Source: Burkholderia sp. | Lineage (GTDB): Bacteria > Pseudomonadota > Gammaproteobacteria > Burkholderiales > Burkholderiaceae | Reading direction: 5' to 3' | Length of the DNA: 64,000 bases | Assembly (NCBI GenBank): GCA_030151225.1 | Contig: JASLEG010000205.1 | Coordinates: 1 to 64,000 of the forward strand | Part shown: in pieces, positions 52,631-60,413 of the stretch | How the letters are laid out: each line of letters starts with the position of its first letter | How positions within the stretch are numbered: position 1 is the stretch's first letter | The notes under the pieces: generated by a model | What the model saw: the letters and a program-made list of their open reading frames with translations, nothing else | Told to the model about the DNA's origin: nothing | The model's database searches: none | Position numbers and translations under genes: made by a program

Positions 52631-52660
52631 GCCCCTGGTATCCATTTGGTTACCAGGGGC
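52631..52660. terminator. Hairpin between the thiolase and hydratase genes
   Basis: GCCCCTGGTA (52631-52640) and TACCAGGGGC (52651-52660) form a perfect 10-pair stem with a 10-base loop. It lies after the thiolase stop and upstream of the hydratase. No clear U-tract. Confidence 0.6.
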
Positions 52661-52769
52661 GTGGTGTCCGAAACTCCCATCGTTTATTTACGTTGTTCCC
52701 GCCAAATTGCATCTTCTCCAATAATTCGCTTGCCTTGGAGAAGCAGTAGCGTGGAGCGCGTCCGAGTCT

Positions 52770-53957
52770 TCAAATTCGTTCGAGCGCCAGTGCGATTCCC
52801 TGGCCCCCGCCGATGCACAACGACACAATGCCTCGCCTCTGGTTGTTACGGCGCATTGCATACATCAGGCGCGTGGCAAGAATTGCGCCGGTCGCGCCGA
52901 TCGGATGCCCGTGTGCAACGGCGCCGCCTTCCATATTGACGATATCGGCCGGTAGGCCGAGTGCTTTGATGACAGCAAGCGGGACCGCGGCAAACGCCTC
53001 ATTGATTTCAAGCGCTTCAATGTCGCCGAGACTCCAGCCGGCACGATCCAAGGCCTGCCGTATTGCCGGAACTGGCCCCAGTCCGAACAGGCCAGGCTCA
53101 ACGCCAGCCACTCCCCAGGAAACGAGGCGGGCGAATGGTTCGATACCCTCCCGATCGGCCAGGCCCCGCTCCACAACCAGCATGGCTGCGGCGCCGCTAT
53201 TAAGCCCCGGTGCGTTGCCGGCCGTGAGCGTGCCGCCTTCGCGAAATGCCGGACGCAAAGCCGCGAGTTTGTCGAGCGTCGTCTCGGGACGATTGTGCTC
53301 GTCCTGTTCGAAGCGAGTCGTGTGCTTGCCTGAGCGGACCTCGATCGGTTCGATTTCGGCGACGAAATGGCCGGCACGCTGCGCCGCTGCGAATCGCTGC
53401 TGCGACCGCTCGGCCCAGCGGTCCTGGGCTTCACGGGAAATGCCTTCGCGTGAAACAAGGTCTTCGGTATGCCAGCCGGAGTGCTCGCCGGAAAAAGCGT
53501 CGACGAGGCCATCGAGCAACACGCTGTCCAGCATTTGAGCGTTGCCCATCCGATAGCCATGGCGCGCCTTCGGAAGTAGATACGGTGCGCGATCCATGTT
53601 TTCCATACCGCCGGCTATCGCGGCGTCCGCCAGGCCGAGCATTACTTCCTGCGCGGCGGAAACGATAGCCTGAGCGCCCGACCCGCAAACGCGATTGACT
53701 GTCAATGCCGGCACGTCATGCGAGACGCCCGCACCCATTGCGGCCTGACGGGCCGGATTCATACGATTGCCGGCTTGCACCACGTTCCCCATCACGACCG
53801 ATGAAATTCGTCCCGGCTCGATTTTTGAGCGAGACAAGCTGGCTTCGATGGCATGCGCGCCGAGGTCTGTTGCCGACACGTCTTTTAAGGTTCCGTTGAA
53901 CGTGCCGATGGCGGTACGCACTGGCGCGGCTAGAACAACTTCTCGTTCGATTCTCAT
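52770..53957 (-). CDS. Thiolase (acetyl-CoA acyltransferase)
   Basis: The 395-residue enzyme has both active-site Cys and the His of biosynthetic/degradative thiolases: Cys91 in TVNRVCGSGAQAIV, His351 in GGAVAHGHPIGATGA and Cys381 in SLCIGGGQG, plus NEAFAA. GNAPGLNSGAAAM replaces the more usual GNASGxNDGAA. It would cleave or condense acyl-CoA, e.g. 3-oxoadipyl-CoA or acetoacetyl-CoA. A small palindrome lies 60-75 bases upstream. Codon use is less GC-biased than outside the island. Confidence 0.92.
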   Translation of the reverse strand: MRIEREVVLAAPVRTAIGTFNGTLKDVSATDLGAHAIEASLSRSKIEPGRISSVVMGNVVQAGNRMNPARQAAMGAGVSHDVPALTVNRVCGSGAQAIVSAAQEVMLGLADAAIAGGMENMDRAPYLLPKARHGYRMGNAQMLDSVLLDGLVDAFSGEHSGWHTEDLVSREGISREAQDRWAERSQQRFAAAQRAGHFVAEIEPIEVRSGKHTTRFEQDEHNRPETTLDKLAALRPAFREGGTLTAGNAPGLNSGAAAMLVVERGLADREGIEPFARLVSWGVAGVEPGLFGLGPVPAIRQALDRAGWSLGDIEALEINEAFAAVPLAVIKALGLPADIVNMEGGAVAHGHPIGATGAILATRLMYAMRRNNQRRGIVSLCIGGGQGIALALERI

Positions 53958-54016
53958 GTCTGATGGCTTCCCTGGTCATGAAGGCCGTACGCGTGACACC
54001 CCAGCGGGCGACGAAT

Positions 54017-54032
54017 TACTATCATCATAGTA
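54017..54032. promoter_or_regulatory. Palindrome upstream of the thiolase gene
   Basis: TACTAT-CATC-ATAGTA has perfect 6-base arms, 60 bases upstream of the thiolase ATG, in AT-rich DNA; the divergent end of the HxlR gene at 54167 makes it a candidate HxlR-type operator. Confidence 0.45.
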
Positions 54033-54166
54033 TCGAAAATCGGATGCACGTGCACCCTCGTTTCGATCATCGGATCGAGCGCGGAGAAGCGCATACGCCC
54101 TCGTCACTGCAGAAGCCCGGGTGGTACTGACGACGCGCAGTTACCGTCGACGAAGCATGCAGCGAG

Positions 54167-54664
54167 TCAGTCCGAAGAGTGATCCGGAAGATGGCTGAGA
54201 CGCTTTAGCGTAGCCTCAGATGGGTGGCGACCAGGGATGAAGACATGTTCGTCGGCATTGATAGGCTTCCCTGTATGACGATCTATCAGCACTGGATCTA
54301 CAGCCTTGCCGGTGGATCGATCAACGAAGTCGATTCCCCATTTATGACCTTTTACATGGCGTCGTCCCCATGCAAATAGGGTGATCAGCACTGGTGAAAG
54401 GTCGTGGCCTTTTTTCGTGGCACGGTATTCGTCTCGCCCGGATGCCGGCGAACTGCGGAATCGTTCCAGGAGACCGGCATTCACCAAGTCCGACAGTCGT
54501 CGTGAGAGGACTGTCGGAGAGACATCGAGGCTCTCGCGAAACTGCTCAAAGCGGGTCGATCCCTGCAGAGCATCGCGCAAGATCATCAGGCTCCACCATT
54601 CGCCGACTTGTTCGAGTGCCAATGCGACAGCACAATCCATATTGGCAAAACTTTTACGCTTCAT
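54167..54664 (-). CDS. HxlR family regulator with C-terminal extension
   Basis: The 165-residue protein starts MKRKSFANMDCAVALALEQVG with Cys11 at the electrophile-sensing position, has the winged helix EWWSLMILRDALQGSTRFEQF and SPTVLSRRLSDLVNAGL, and a C-terminal extension of about 45 residues (GIDFVDRSTGKAVDPVLIDR) seen in a subset of HxlR proteins next to acyl-CoA metabolism genes. It lies upstream of the thiolase gene on the same strand. Confidence 0.9.
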   Translation of the reverse strand: MKRKSFANMDCAVALALEQVGEWWSLMILRDALQGSTRFEQFRESLDVSPTVLSRRLSDLVNAGLLERFRSSPASGRDEYRATKKGHDLSPVLITLFAWGRRHVKGHKWGIDFVDRSTGKAVDPVLIDRHTGKPINADEHVFIPGRHPSEATLKRLSHLPDHSSD

Positions 54665-55034
54665 AATATTTACGGTCGGATCCAGAGGTAGAGCGGCGAT
54701 GGCCAGATCGCCAGTGAACCTGCCAGAAATGGCTTAGCTCGATTGGGCAGGTAAGTCGATCACGGTGAAAATCATATGGCCTATTTGATGGTGGATAGCG
54801 TCACGGAGTATGCCTTGTCCGGCGTGTGGTTCGCCAGAGTTGAGCAAGTGGCAGCAGACAGGAGGGGCAAAGCGACACAAACTTCGAGATGCCGCTGGGA
54901 GCTTTCCGAATTGCCCGAGAGCTATCGTTGAAAGTAGTGTATGCGGCGTAGGGATGAAGCGGGAGAAGGCGGTGGCGCTTGAAGGAGAATGTTGCTTCTC
55001 ACGGTAACACTTCCTGAATCGAACTCCACCACCA
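54665..55034. other. Right-hand junction of the island; no supported gene
   Basis: About 370 bases. A small plus-strand frame (54810-55007) encodes a CPACGSPELSKW zinc-ribbon-like start that could be a transposase N-terminus, but nothing after it supports this. Otherwise I see no gene. Confidence 0.35.
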
Positions 55035-55722
55035 TGGCGAAACGTACGCAGGATACGAGCGGCGGTCAAACAGCAGAAGCCGACATCAAAGGGTACGCCC
55101 GGCCTGGACGATCTGATCCAGCAAGGGGCGCGGCGGATCATCCAGCAGGCAATCGAGGCGGAACTGGCGGCATTGCTCGAACAGTATCCAAATGTGAAGA
55201 CGATCGATGGCCGGCGCGCGGTCGTGCGCAACGGCTGTCTGCCAGAGCGCGAGACCGGCTCGGCAGTCGGCCCGGTGCCCGTTCAAGTGCCGAAGGTCCG
55301 CGATCGTTCGGGCTGCGGCATCAAGTTCAATTCGACGATCGTGCCGCTCTATGTGCGCAAGTCGCCGAGCGTGTCATCGTTGCTGCCGTGGCGGTACCTG
55401 CGAGGCGTCTCGACCGGCGACATGGGCGACGCACTGCTCGCGTTCCACGACTTCCCGGCCGAACACTGGCAGCACGTGCGGACCACGAATCCGATTGAAT
55501 CGACGTTCGCGACGGGGCGCCATCGCACGGGCCGCACGCGCAACTGTCTGTCGCGCGCGACCTTCCTCGCGATGGCGTTCAAGCTGATCGAAGCGGCCAG
55601 AACAGACCTGGAAGAAGATCTGCTGCGTCGACAAGATCGAACCGCTTCTGAAGGGTACGCCCTTCAAGCACGGCACTCCGGCGATCGAGAGCACACCGGC
55701 CCCCCAAATGCTGGCCGCCTGA
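55035..55722 (+). mobile_element. IS256-family transposase remnant
   Basis: MAKRTQDTSGGQTAEADIK is followed after a frameshift by GTPGLDDLIQQGARRIIQQA and LLEQYPNVKTIDGRRAVVRN, the start of an IS256 transposase. The central ~150 residues with the first DDE residues are missing; the end is present as FHDFPAEHWQHVRTTNPIES and FLAMAFKLIEAA. A frameshift plus a large internal deletion means it is inactive. Confidence 0.8.
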
Positions 55723-55767
55723 TCATGCTGCCCGACACGCGTACACCGTCTTGACGATTGCTCCCGG

Positions 55768-55836
55768 TTGTTCGCAAAACTGCCGTTAGCGAATACGGTC
55801 GACGATTACGTTGAGCTCCTTCCGTGGAGCCTGGTT
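55768..55836 (+). mobile_element. IS66-family transposase C-terminal scrap
   Basis: LFAKLPLANTVDDYVELLPWSL is the typical end of an IS66 TnpC transposase. Only this short piece remains. Confidence 0.45.
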
Positions 55837-55914
55837 GAAGCCCGACCTGGAGTGTCCCACGGTGCCGGACTGCCACGCAGACATGTAAAACTCCAGCTCA
55901 GATAGTGCAACGGC

Positions 55915-56469
55915 GAGCGATACCGGTTCGGCCGCAGCGCCGTCATGATGGCAAGGTCGCGGTGGAACGTGGCAACCAGCGCTGGCGTTCCGACGGCTTC
56001 GAGTTTCGCTGCAACCGCGAAGCGATGAGCTGGGCGGCTACGACGGCTGGCCATGGCGGCGACATCGTGCGCGACGTGATGCTGGCTGCCGTGGAAAACC
56101 GGTTCGGGAATGGGCTGCATACCGAGTCCGAGATCGAGTGGCTGAGCGACAACGGCTCGGGCTATACGGCGGAAGAGACGCGTCAGTTTGCAGCGCCGCT
56201 CGGCTTGAAGCCGTTGACCACGCCAGTGTGCAGCCCGCAGAGCACCGGCATGGCGGAAAGCTTCGTGAAGACCATGAAGCGCGATCACGTCGCTCTCATG
56301 CCGAAGCCGGACGCAGCGACCGCGGCAAGGAATCTGGCCATTGCATTCGAGCATTACAACCAGAAGCATCCCCACAGCGCGTTGAAGTACCGCTCGCCTC
56401 GCGAGTTTCGACGCGCGACGGATTCAACAACCTAATTGGGGGCCGTGTTCGGAGTTACGGGGGCGACTC
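55915..56469 (+). mobile_element. IS3-family OrfB fragment (right copy) with terminal inverted repeat
   Basis: RPQRRHDGKVAVERGNQRWR leads, after an internal deletion, into NREAMSWAATTAGHGGDIVR, EIEWLSDNGSGYTAEETRQF, GMAESFVKTMKRDHVALM and HYNQKHPHSALKYRSPREFR, the integrase core of an IS2-subgroup transposase, ending about 56435. The IS-end sequence follows to 56469. It is related but not identical to the copy at 43318-43774 and in the same orientation. Its end supplies the last codons and stop of the regulator gene on the other strand. Confidence 0.85.
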
Positions 56470-59374
56470 CAGGCTTGCCCGCCCCCAGGATCGAGAACAA
56501 CTCCCGCACCTCCCGCGCTCCGTTCCCCGCCTTGAACCGCGGCGCGAGCCGCTCGAGCGCGGCAAACGCCTGCGCCGCGTCCGCCGTTTCCCCCGGCAAG
56601 CGATACAGTCCCAGCGTGGCGCGCAGCTCCCACATCGGCGCGCCCTGTGCCCGACCCAACGCGGCCGCCTGCGCAAAAAACTCCCGCGCCTCGCTCAAGC
56701 CGCGAGCCCGCGCCTCCGCCCCACCCGCCTGCTTCTCGGCACCGGCCTGCGCCGCGATCCCCAGCGCGCGCAGCACCTCGGGCATGAAATAGAGCGCGCC
56801 GTGCCGCTCGCCCCATTTCCGCGCTTCATCGAGCCGCGCCACCGCGTCATCGATGCGCCCCAGCGCAACCAGCGCGGCCGCATATTCGATGACGAGCGGC
56901 GTGGTGAGCCGCCGAAACCCGCGCGCATGCAGCGTATCGATGGCCTTTTCGAGAATGGTGGCGGCCTCGTACACGCGCCCCTCGATCCTGGCCACGATGC
57001 CGAACAGGCCCTCGCAGAACTCCTGATAGATGGTCAGCCCGTGCAGCGAAGTCTGCGACTGCATCAGCGCCAGATAGTGCCGCGCGCGCTTCACGTCGCC
57101 CGAGATCAGCGCGAGCGGAATCGCCACCACGCCAAGCACGTGCGTGAACCACGGCTCCATCGTCTTCGCCGGAATCAGGTTCAGCGCCTGCCGGGCCGTC
57201 TCGGCCGCGTCCTCGGTCCTGCCCTGCAGCCACTGGATCCGCGCCAGCCCCGAATACGAGGTGGCGCGCGGGTCCACGAGGATGCGGCTGATGTAGTCGG
57301 CGTCCTCGAGATGCGCCTCCACGTAATCGACCACCGCTTCGAGCCTGACGCGCGCGGCCTCGTGCTCGCCGCGCGAATGTTCGGCAATGCCGAGCAACTG
57401 GTTGGCGAGCACCGCGTGCCAGGCCTGCCCGTCGTCCTGCGCATGGCGCGCGAAAGCGCGCGCGTGCCCGATCGCCTCGTCCACCTTGCCGGCGAACAGC
57501 GTGACGTTCCACAGCCCGAAGTACGCGCGCACCCGCATCTCGGCATTGTCGGTGCGCCGCGCGTGGTCGAACACTTCGTGCCACGCATCCTCGGCGCGCT
57601 GGATCGGCCCCGCCAGGTACGGCAGCGTGGAGGCCATGCCGAGCAGGAGGCGGATCCGGTCGATCTCGGGCACGGCATCGGCCGGCAGCGTGGCCAGCAC
57701 CGCGAGCGCGGCCTTGGCGCGGCGGCCGCATTCCTCGATGTTCGAGGTGTCGAGCAGGGCCACCACGAGTTTCGCCGTCAGCTCGATGCCGAGCCGCGGA
57801 TCGCCGTCGGGCGAGAGCGCCCAGTCGGCGGCGCTGCGCGCGTCCTCGAGCGAGGGCGACAGGCTGTGCGCCTCGCCGAGGTTCGGGAAATCGGGGAAGC
57901 TGGCCTCGTCGCGGAAGAAGGATGCGAGATGGCGCGCGTGCCGCTCGGCGATCGCCTGCCATTCGCCGCTCGCCTGCAGCTGATCGAAGGCGTAGGCGCG
58001 CGTCGATTCGGACAGCCGATAGTGCACGATCGGCCCGTCGAACTCGATGTTGACGAGCGACTTGGCGGCCAGCTCGCCGATCGCGTCGATCACGGCGCGC
58101 ACGGTCAGCGCCGCGTCGCACGCGGTCGCGCACATCGCCTCGAGCGAGAAGGCGCTGTGGAACAGGGCGAGCCGGCGGAACAGCATGGCGCTCTCCGCGT
58201 CGAGCATCGCGAAGCTCCAGTCGAAGGTGGCCCGCAGCGTCTGCTGGCGCGGCAGCGCGGTGCGAAAGCCGCCCGAGAGCAGCGCGAGCCGGTCCGACAG
58301 GCGCTGATGCACACCCTCGACGCCGAGCGTCGCCACCCGCGCGGCGGCCAGCTCGATCGCGTGGGGAATGCCGTCGAGGCGCCGGCAGATCTCGCCGATC
58401 AGCGAGATTTCGGCCTCGTGGCTCCGGTTGCGGTGCGTGGCCTGAATCCGCAGCAGGAACAGCCGCACGGCCGACTGCTTGAGCACCTCCAGTTCGCTGG
58501 CGCCGGGCTCGGGCACCGACAGCGGCTCGACCGGGAACACGCGCTCGGCGCCGATGCGCAGCGGCTCGCGGCTCGTGATCACGATCTTCAGCGCGGGCAG
58601 GAGCCGCATCAGGCGCTCCACCACGTGCGCCAGCACGGTCACGATGTGTTCGGCGTTGTCGAGCAGCAGCAGCTTCAGTGCGTCGGGCGAATCCGGCGCG
58701 TCGAATGTGGCGGCCGGGTCGCCGCCCTGCGCCAGGCGATTGAGGTCCACGCCGAGCTCGGCCTCCAGCGCATCCACGACCTGGGCCGGCGTCTGCATCG
58801 CGGCCAGCTCGACGATGCGCACGCTGCCGGGCGCCTGCTCCTCGATGCGGCGGGCGGCCACGATCGACAGGGTGGTCTTGCCGATCCCGCCGGGCCCCGT
58901 GAGCGTCAGCACCTGGGTGGTGTCGAGCGAGGCGAGGATCGCGCGCACGGCGGCGTCGCGGCCCACCACGTCGGGGTGATACGGCAGCCGCGAGGCGGCG
59001 CCGGGGGCAGCAACCGCCGCCGCCGCGCCCGCAGCCGGCCTGGCGGCCGCGAGCTTCACGAGCCGGTAGCCGCGCCCCGGCACCGTCATGATGCAGTTGC
59101 GCTCGGCACCGAGCGCCTTGCGCAGCGCGGACAGGTGCACCTGCAGCGTGTTCTCCCCGACGATCGTGTCGGGCCACACCGCGTCGAGCAGCGCCTCCTT
59201 CGTGACGAGCTGGCCGTTCGCGCCGATCAGCGCCTCCAGGATCGCGAACGCGCGCGAGCCGATGCGGATCGGCGCGCCGTTGCGCCGGATCGCGTGGCCG
59301 GCCAGATCGACCTCGACGCCGCCGAGCGCGATCGCGCGGCGCGGGGAAGCGGGGGAGGAAAGCGGGTTCGACAT
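56432..59374 (-). CDS. Giant regulator: OmpR-type winged helix + NB-ARC (STAND) ATPase + helical repeats
   Basis: The 980-residue protein has an OmpR/ToxR-type winged helix at about 15-107 (VTKEALLDAVWPDTIVGENT, GRGYRLVKL), an NB-ARC-like P-loop (GPGGIGKTT, 160-168), Walker B LKLLLLDN (233-240), a TSREPL sensor and CRRLDGIPHAIELAAAR, then about 500 residues of TPR-like helical repeats. STAND proteins of this plan act as large signal-controlled transcriptional switches. Start at 59374 by ATG, with only a weak ribosome site. Its last about 12 codons and stop are part of an insertion-sequence end, so the natural C-terminus has been lost or altered. A paralogue is transcribed the other way at 60414. 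Confidence 0.9.
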   Translation of the reverse strand: MSNPLSSPASPRRAIALGGVEVDLAGHAIRRNGAPIRIGSRAFAILEALIGANGQLVTKEALLDAVWPDTIVGENTLQVHLSALRKALGAERNCIMTVPGRGYRLVKLAAARPAAGAAAAVAAPGAASRLPYHPDVVGRDAAVRAILASLDTTQVLTLTGPGGIGKTTLSIVAARRIEEQAPGSVRIVELAAMQTPAQVVDALEAELGVDLNRLAQGGDPAATFDAPDSPDALKLLLLDNAEHIVTVLAHVVERLMRLLPALKIVITSREPLRIGAERVFPVEPLSVPEPGASELEVLKQSAVRLFLLRIQATHRNRSHEAEISLIGEICRRLDGIPHAIELAAARVATLGVEGVHQRLSDRLALLSGGFRTALPRQQTLRATFDWSFAMLDAESAMLFRRLALFHSAFSLEAMCATACDAALTVRAVIDAIGELAAKSLVNIEFDGPIVHYRLSESTRAYAFDQLQASGEWQAIAERHARHLASFFRDEASFPDFPNLGEAHSLSPSLEDARSAADWALSPDGDPRLGIELTAKLVVALLDTSNIEECGRRAKAALAVLATLPADAVPEIDRIRLLLGMASTLPYLAGPIQRAEDAWHEVFDHARRTDNAEMRVRAYFGLWNVTLFAGKVDEAIGHARAFARHAQDDGQAWHAVLANQLLGIAEHSRGEHEAARVRLEAVVDYVEAHLEDADYISRILVDPRATSYSGLARIQWLQGRTEDAAETARQALNLIPAKTMEPWFTHVLGVVAIPLALISGDVKRARHYLALMQSQTSLHGLTIYQEFCEGLFGIVARIEGRVYEAATILEKAIDTLHARGFRRLTTPLVIEYAAALVALGRIDDAVARLDEARKWGERHGALYFMPEVLRALGIAAQAGAEKQAGGAEARARGLSEAREFFAQAAALGRAQGAPMWELRATLGLYRLPGETADAAQAFAALERLAPRFKAGNGAREVRELFSILGAGKPGVAPVTPNTAPN

Positions 59375-59420
59375 GACCGGGAAAGCGATGGCGTCGGCGG
59401 CAATCGCCGGGTTCGATTCG

Positions 59421-59437
59421 AATAGCTTGGTGCTATT
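59421..59437. promoter_or_regulatory. Inverted repeat in the divergent promoter of the giant regulator
   Basis: AATAGC-TTGGT-GCTATT (arms of 6) lies 47-63 bases upstream of the leftward regulator's ATG, the only AT-rich symmetric motif in the 330-base divergent region; a possible operator. Confidence 0.4.
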
Positions 59438-59706
59438 GACCGGACTCGATGACAAGGAAAAGCCATGCCGCGAAACTATACTGCAATCCGGCGTCGCGCG
59501 CAGGCGGGGCGGTCACGCGGGGGCATCGCGCCGGCTGCGCGTTCATCAGAAAACTTCAGGTTTCGCACAGGACTTTTTGACGATCGGCCGGTAGTCTGGG
59601 CGGGCTCGATCATGGGGTGGCCGGTGACATTTCTGAAGACCGTGAAGACGAAGGCAGCAACGAACCGGGGCCGCGCGGTCGCGGGCACGACCGGGGAGGG
59701 CGCGTG

Positions 59707-60348
59707 ATGGGCCAGGTCGTGGCCGGCATCGCGATGCCCGAGAGCGCGCTGGCGCGCGACGCGATGCAGCTGATCCGCTGCGCGCTGTCCGACGTGCTGT
59801 TCGGCCACGCGCTGCGCAGCTTCCTGTTCGGCGCGATCGCGGGCCGCCGCCGGGGCGTGGCGTTCGATGCGGATCTGCTCTGCGTGGCGGCGCTGTTTCA
59901 GAATGCGGGCCTCGCGAGGAAGCACATGTTCTCGCCGCGCCGCTTCGAGGTGGACGGCGCGAACGACGCGCGCGATTTCCTGACCGCCCGGGGTGTGGAC
60001 GCGCCCGGCTGCGAGCGCGTGTGGACGGCGATCGCGCTGCACACCACGCCCGGCATTCCCGGGCTGATGGCGCCGGAGATCGCGCTGCTGGCCGCCGGCG
60101 CGCAGATGGACATTCGCGGCGAGGGCTTCGACGACTACACGCCGGCCGAGCGCGCCGCGGTGATCGCGGCCTTCCCGCGGGAAGCGAATTTCAAGGCCGA
60201 GCTGCTGAACGCGTACGCGCGCGGCATCGAGCTGCGCCCGCAGACGACCTTCGGCACCGTGTCCGCCGACGTGCTGGACCGATGGTCGCCGGACTTCATG
60301 CGGACCAACTTCTGCGGGCTGGTGTTCGGCTCGAGCTGGGATACCTGA
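59707..60348 (+). CDS. HD-domain hydrolase homologue with lost HD pair (cyanamide hydratase-like)
   Basis: GGGGAGGG lies before the ATG at 59707. The 213-residue protein aligns with HD-domain phosphohydrolases of the cyanamide hydratase group: LIRCALSDVLFGHALRSFLF (His34), then FDADLLCVAALFQNAGLAR. The position of the catalytic HD (normally ALFHDIGL) is Gln65-Asn66, so the metal pair is lost. The later conserved region (VDGANDARDFL, TAIALHTTPGIPGLM, FKAELLNAYARGI) is well preserved. It may bind ligand without hydrolysis. It lies between, and 66 bases upstream of, the rightward giant regulator. Confidence 0.8.
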   Translation: MGQVVAGIAMPESALARDAMQLIRCALSDVLFGHALRSFLFGAIAGRRRGVAFDADLLCVAALFQNAGLARKHMFSPRRFEVDGANDARDFLTARGVDAPGCERVWTAIALHTTPGIPGLMAPEIALLAAGAQMDIRGEGFDDYTPAERAAVIAAFPREANFKAELLNAYARGIELRPQTTFGTVSADVLDRWSPDFMRTNFCGLVFGSSWDT

Positions 60349-60413
60349 GGGCGGCGAGCGGTGGCACGCGTGGCGACGCGGATGCCCGTGAACGACGGGC
60401 GGGGGAGCAGGAC

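Noticed and set aside
54810..55007. Small frame starting with a CPACGSPELSKW zinc-ribbon-like sequence
   Set aside because: No continuation, no ribosome site and no recognisable family beyond the first residues.
56138..59425. A 1095-codon plus-strand frame opposite the leftward giant regulator
   Set aside because: Arg/His/Gly-rich with no motif; the minus-strand frame encodes clear winged-helix, P-loop and TPR domains.
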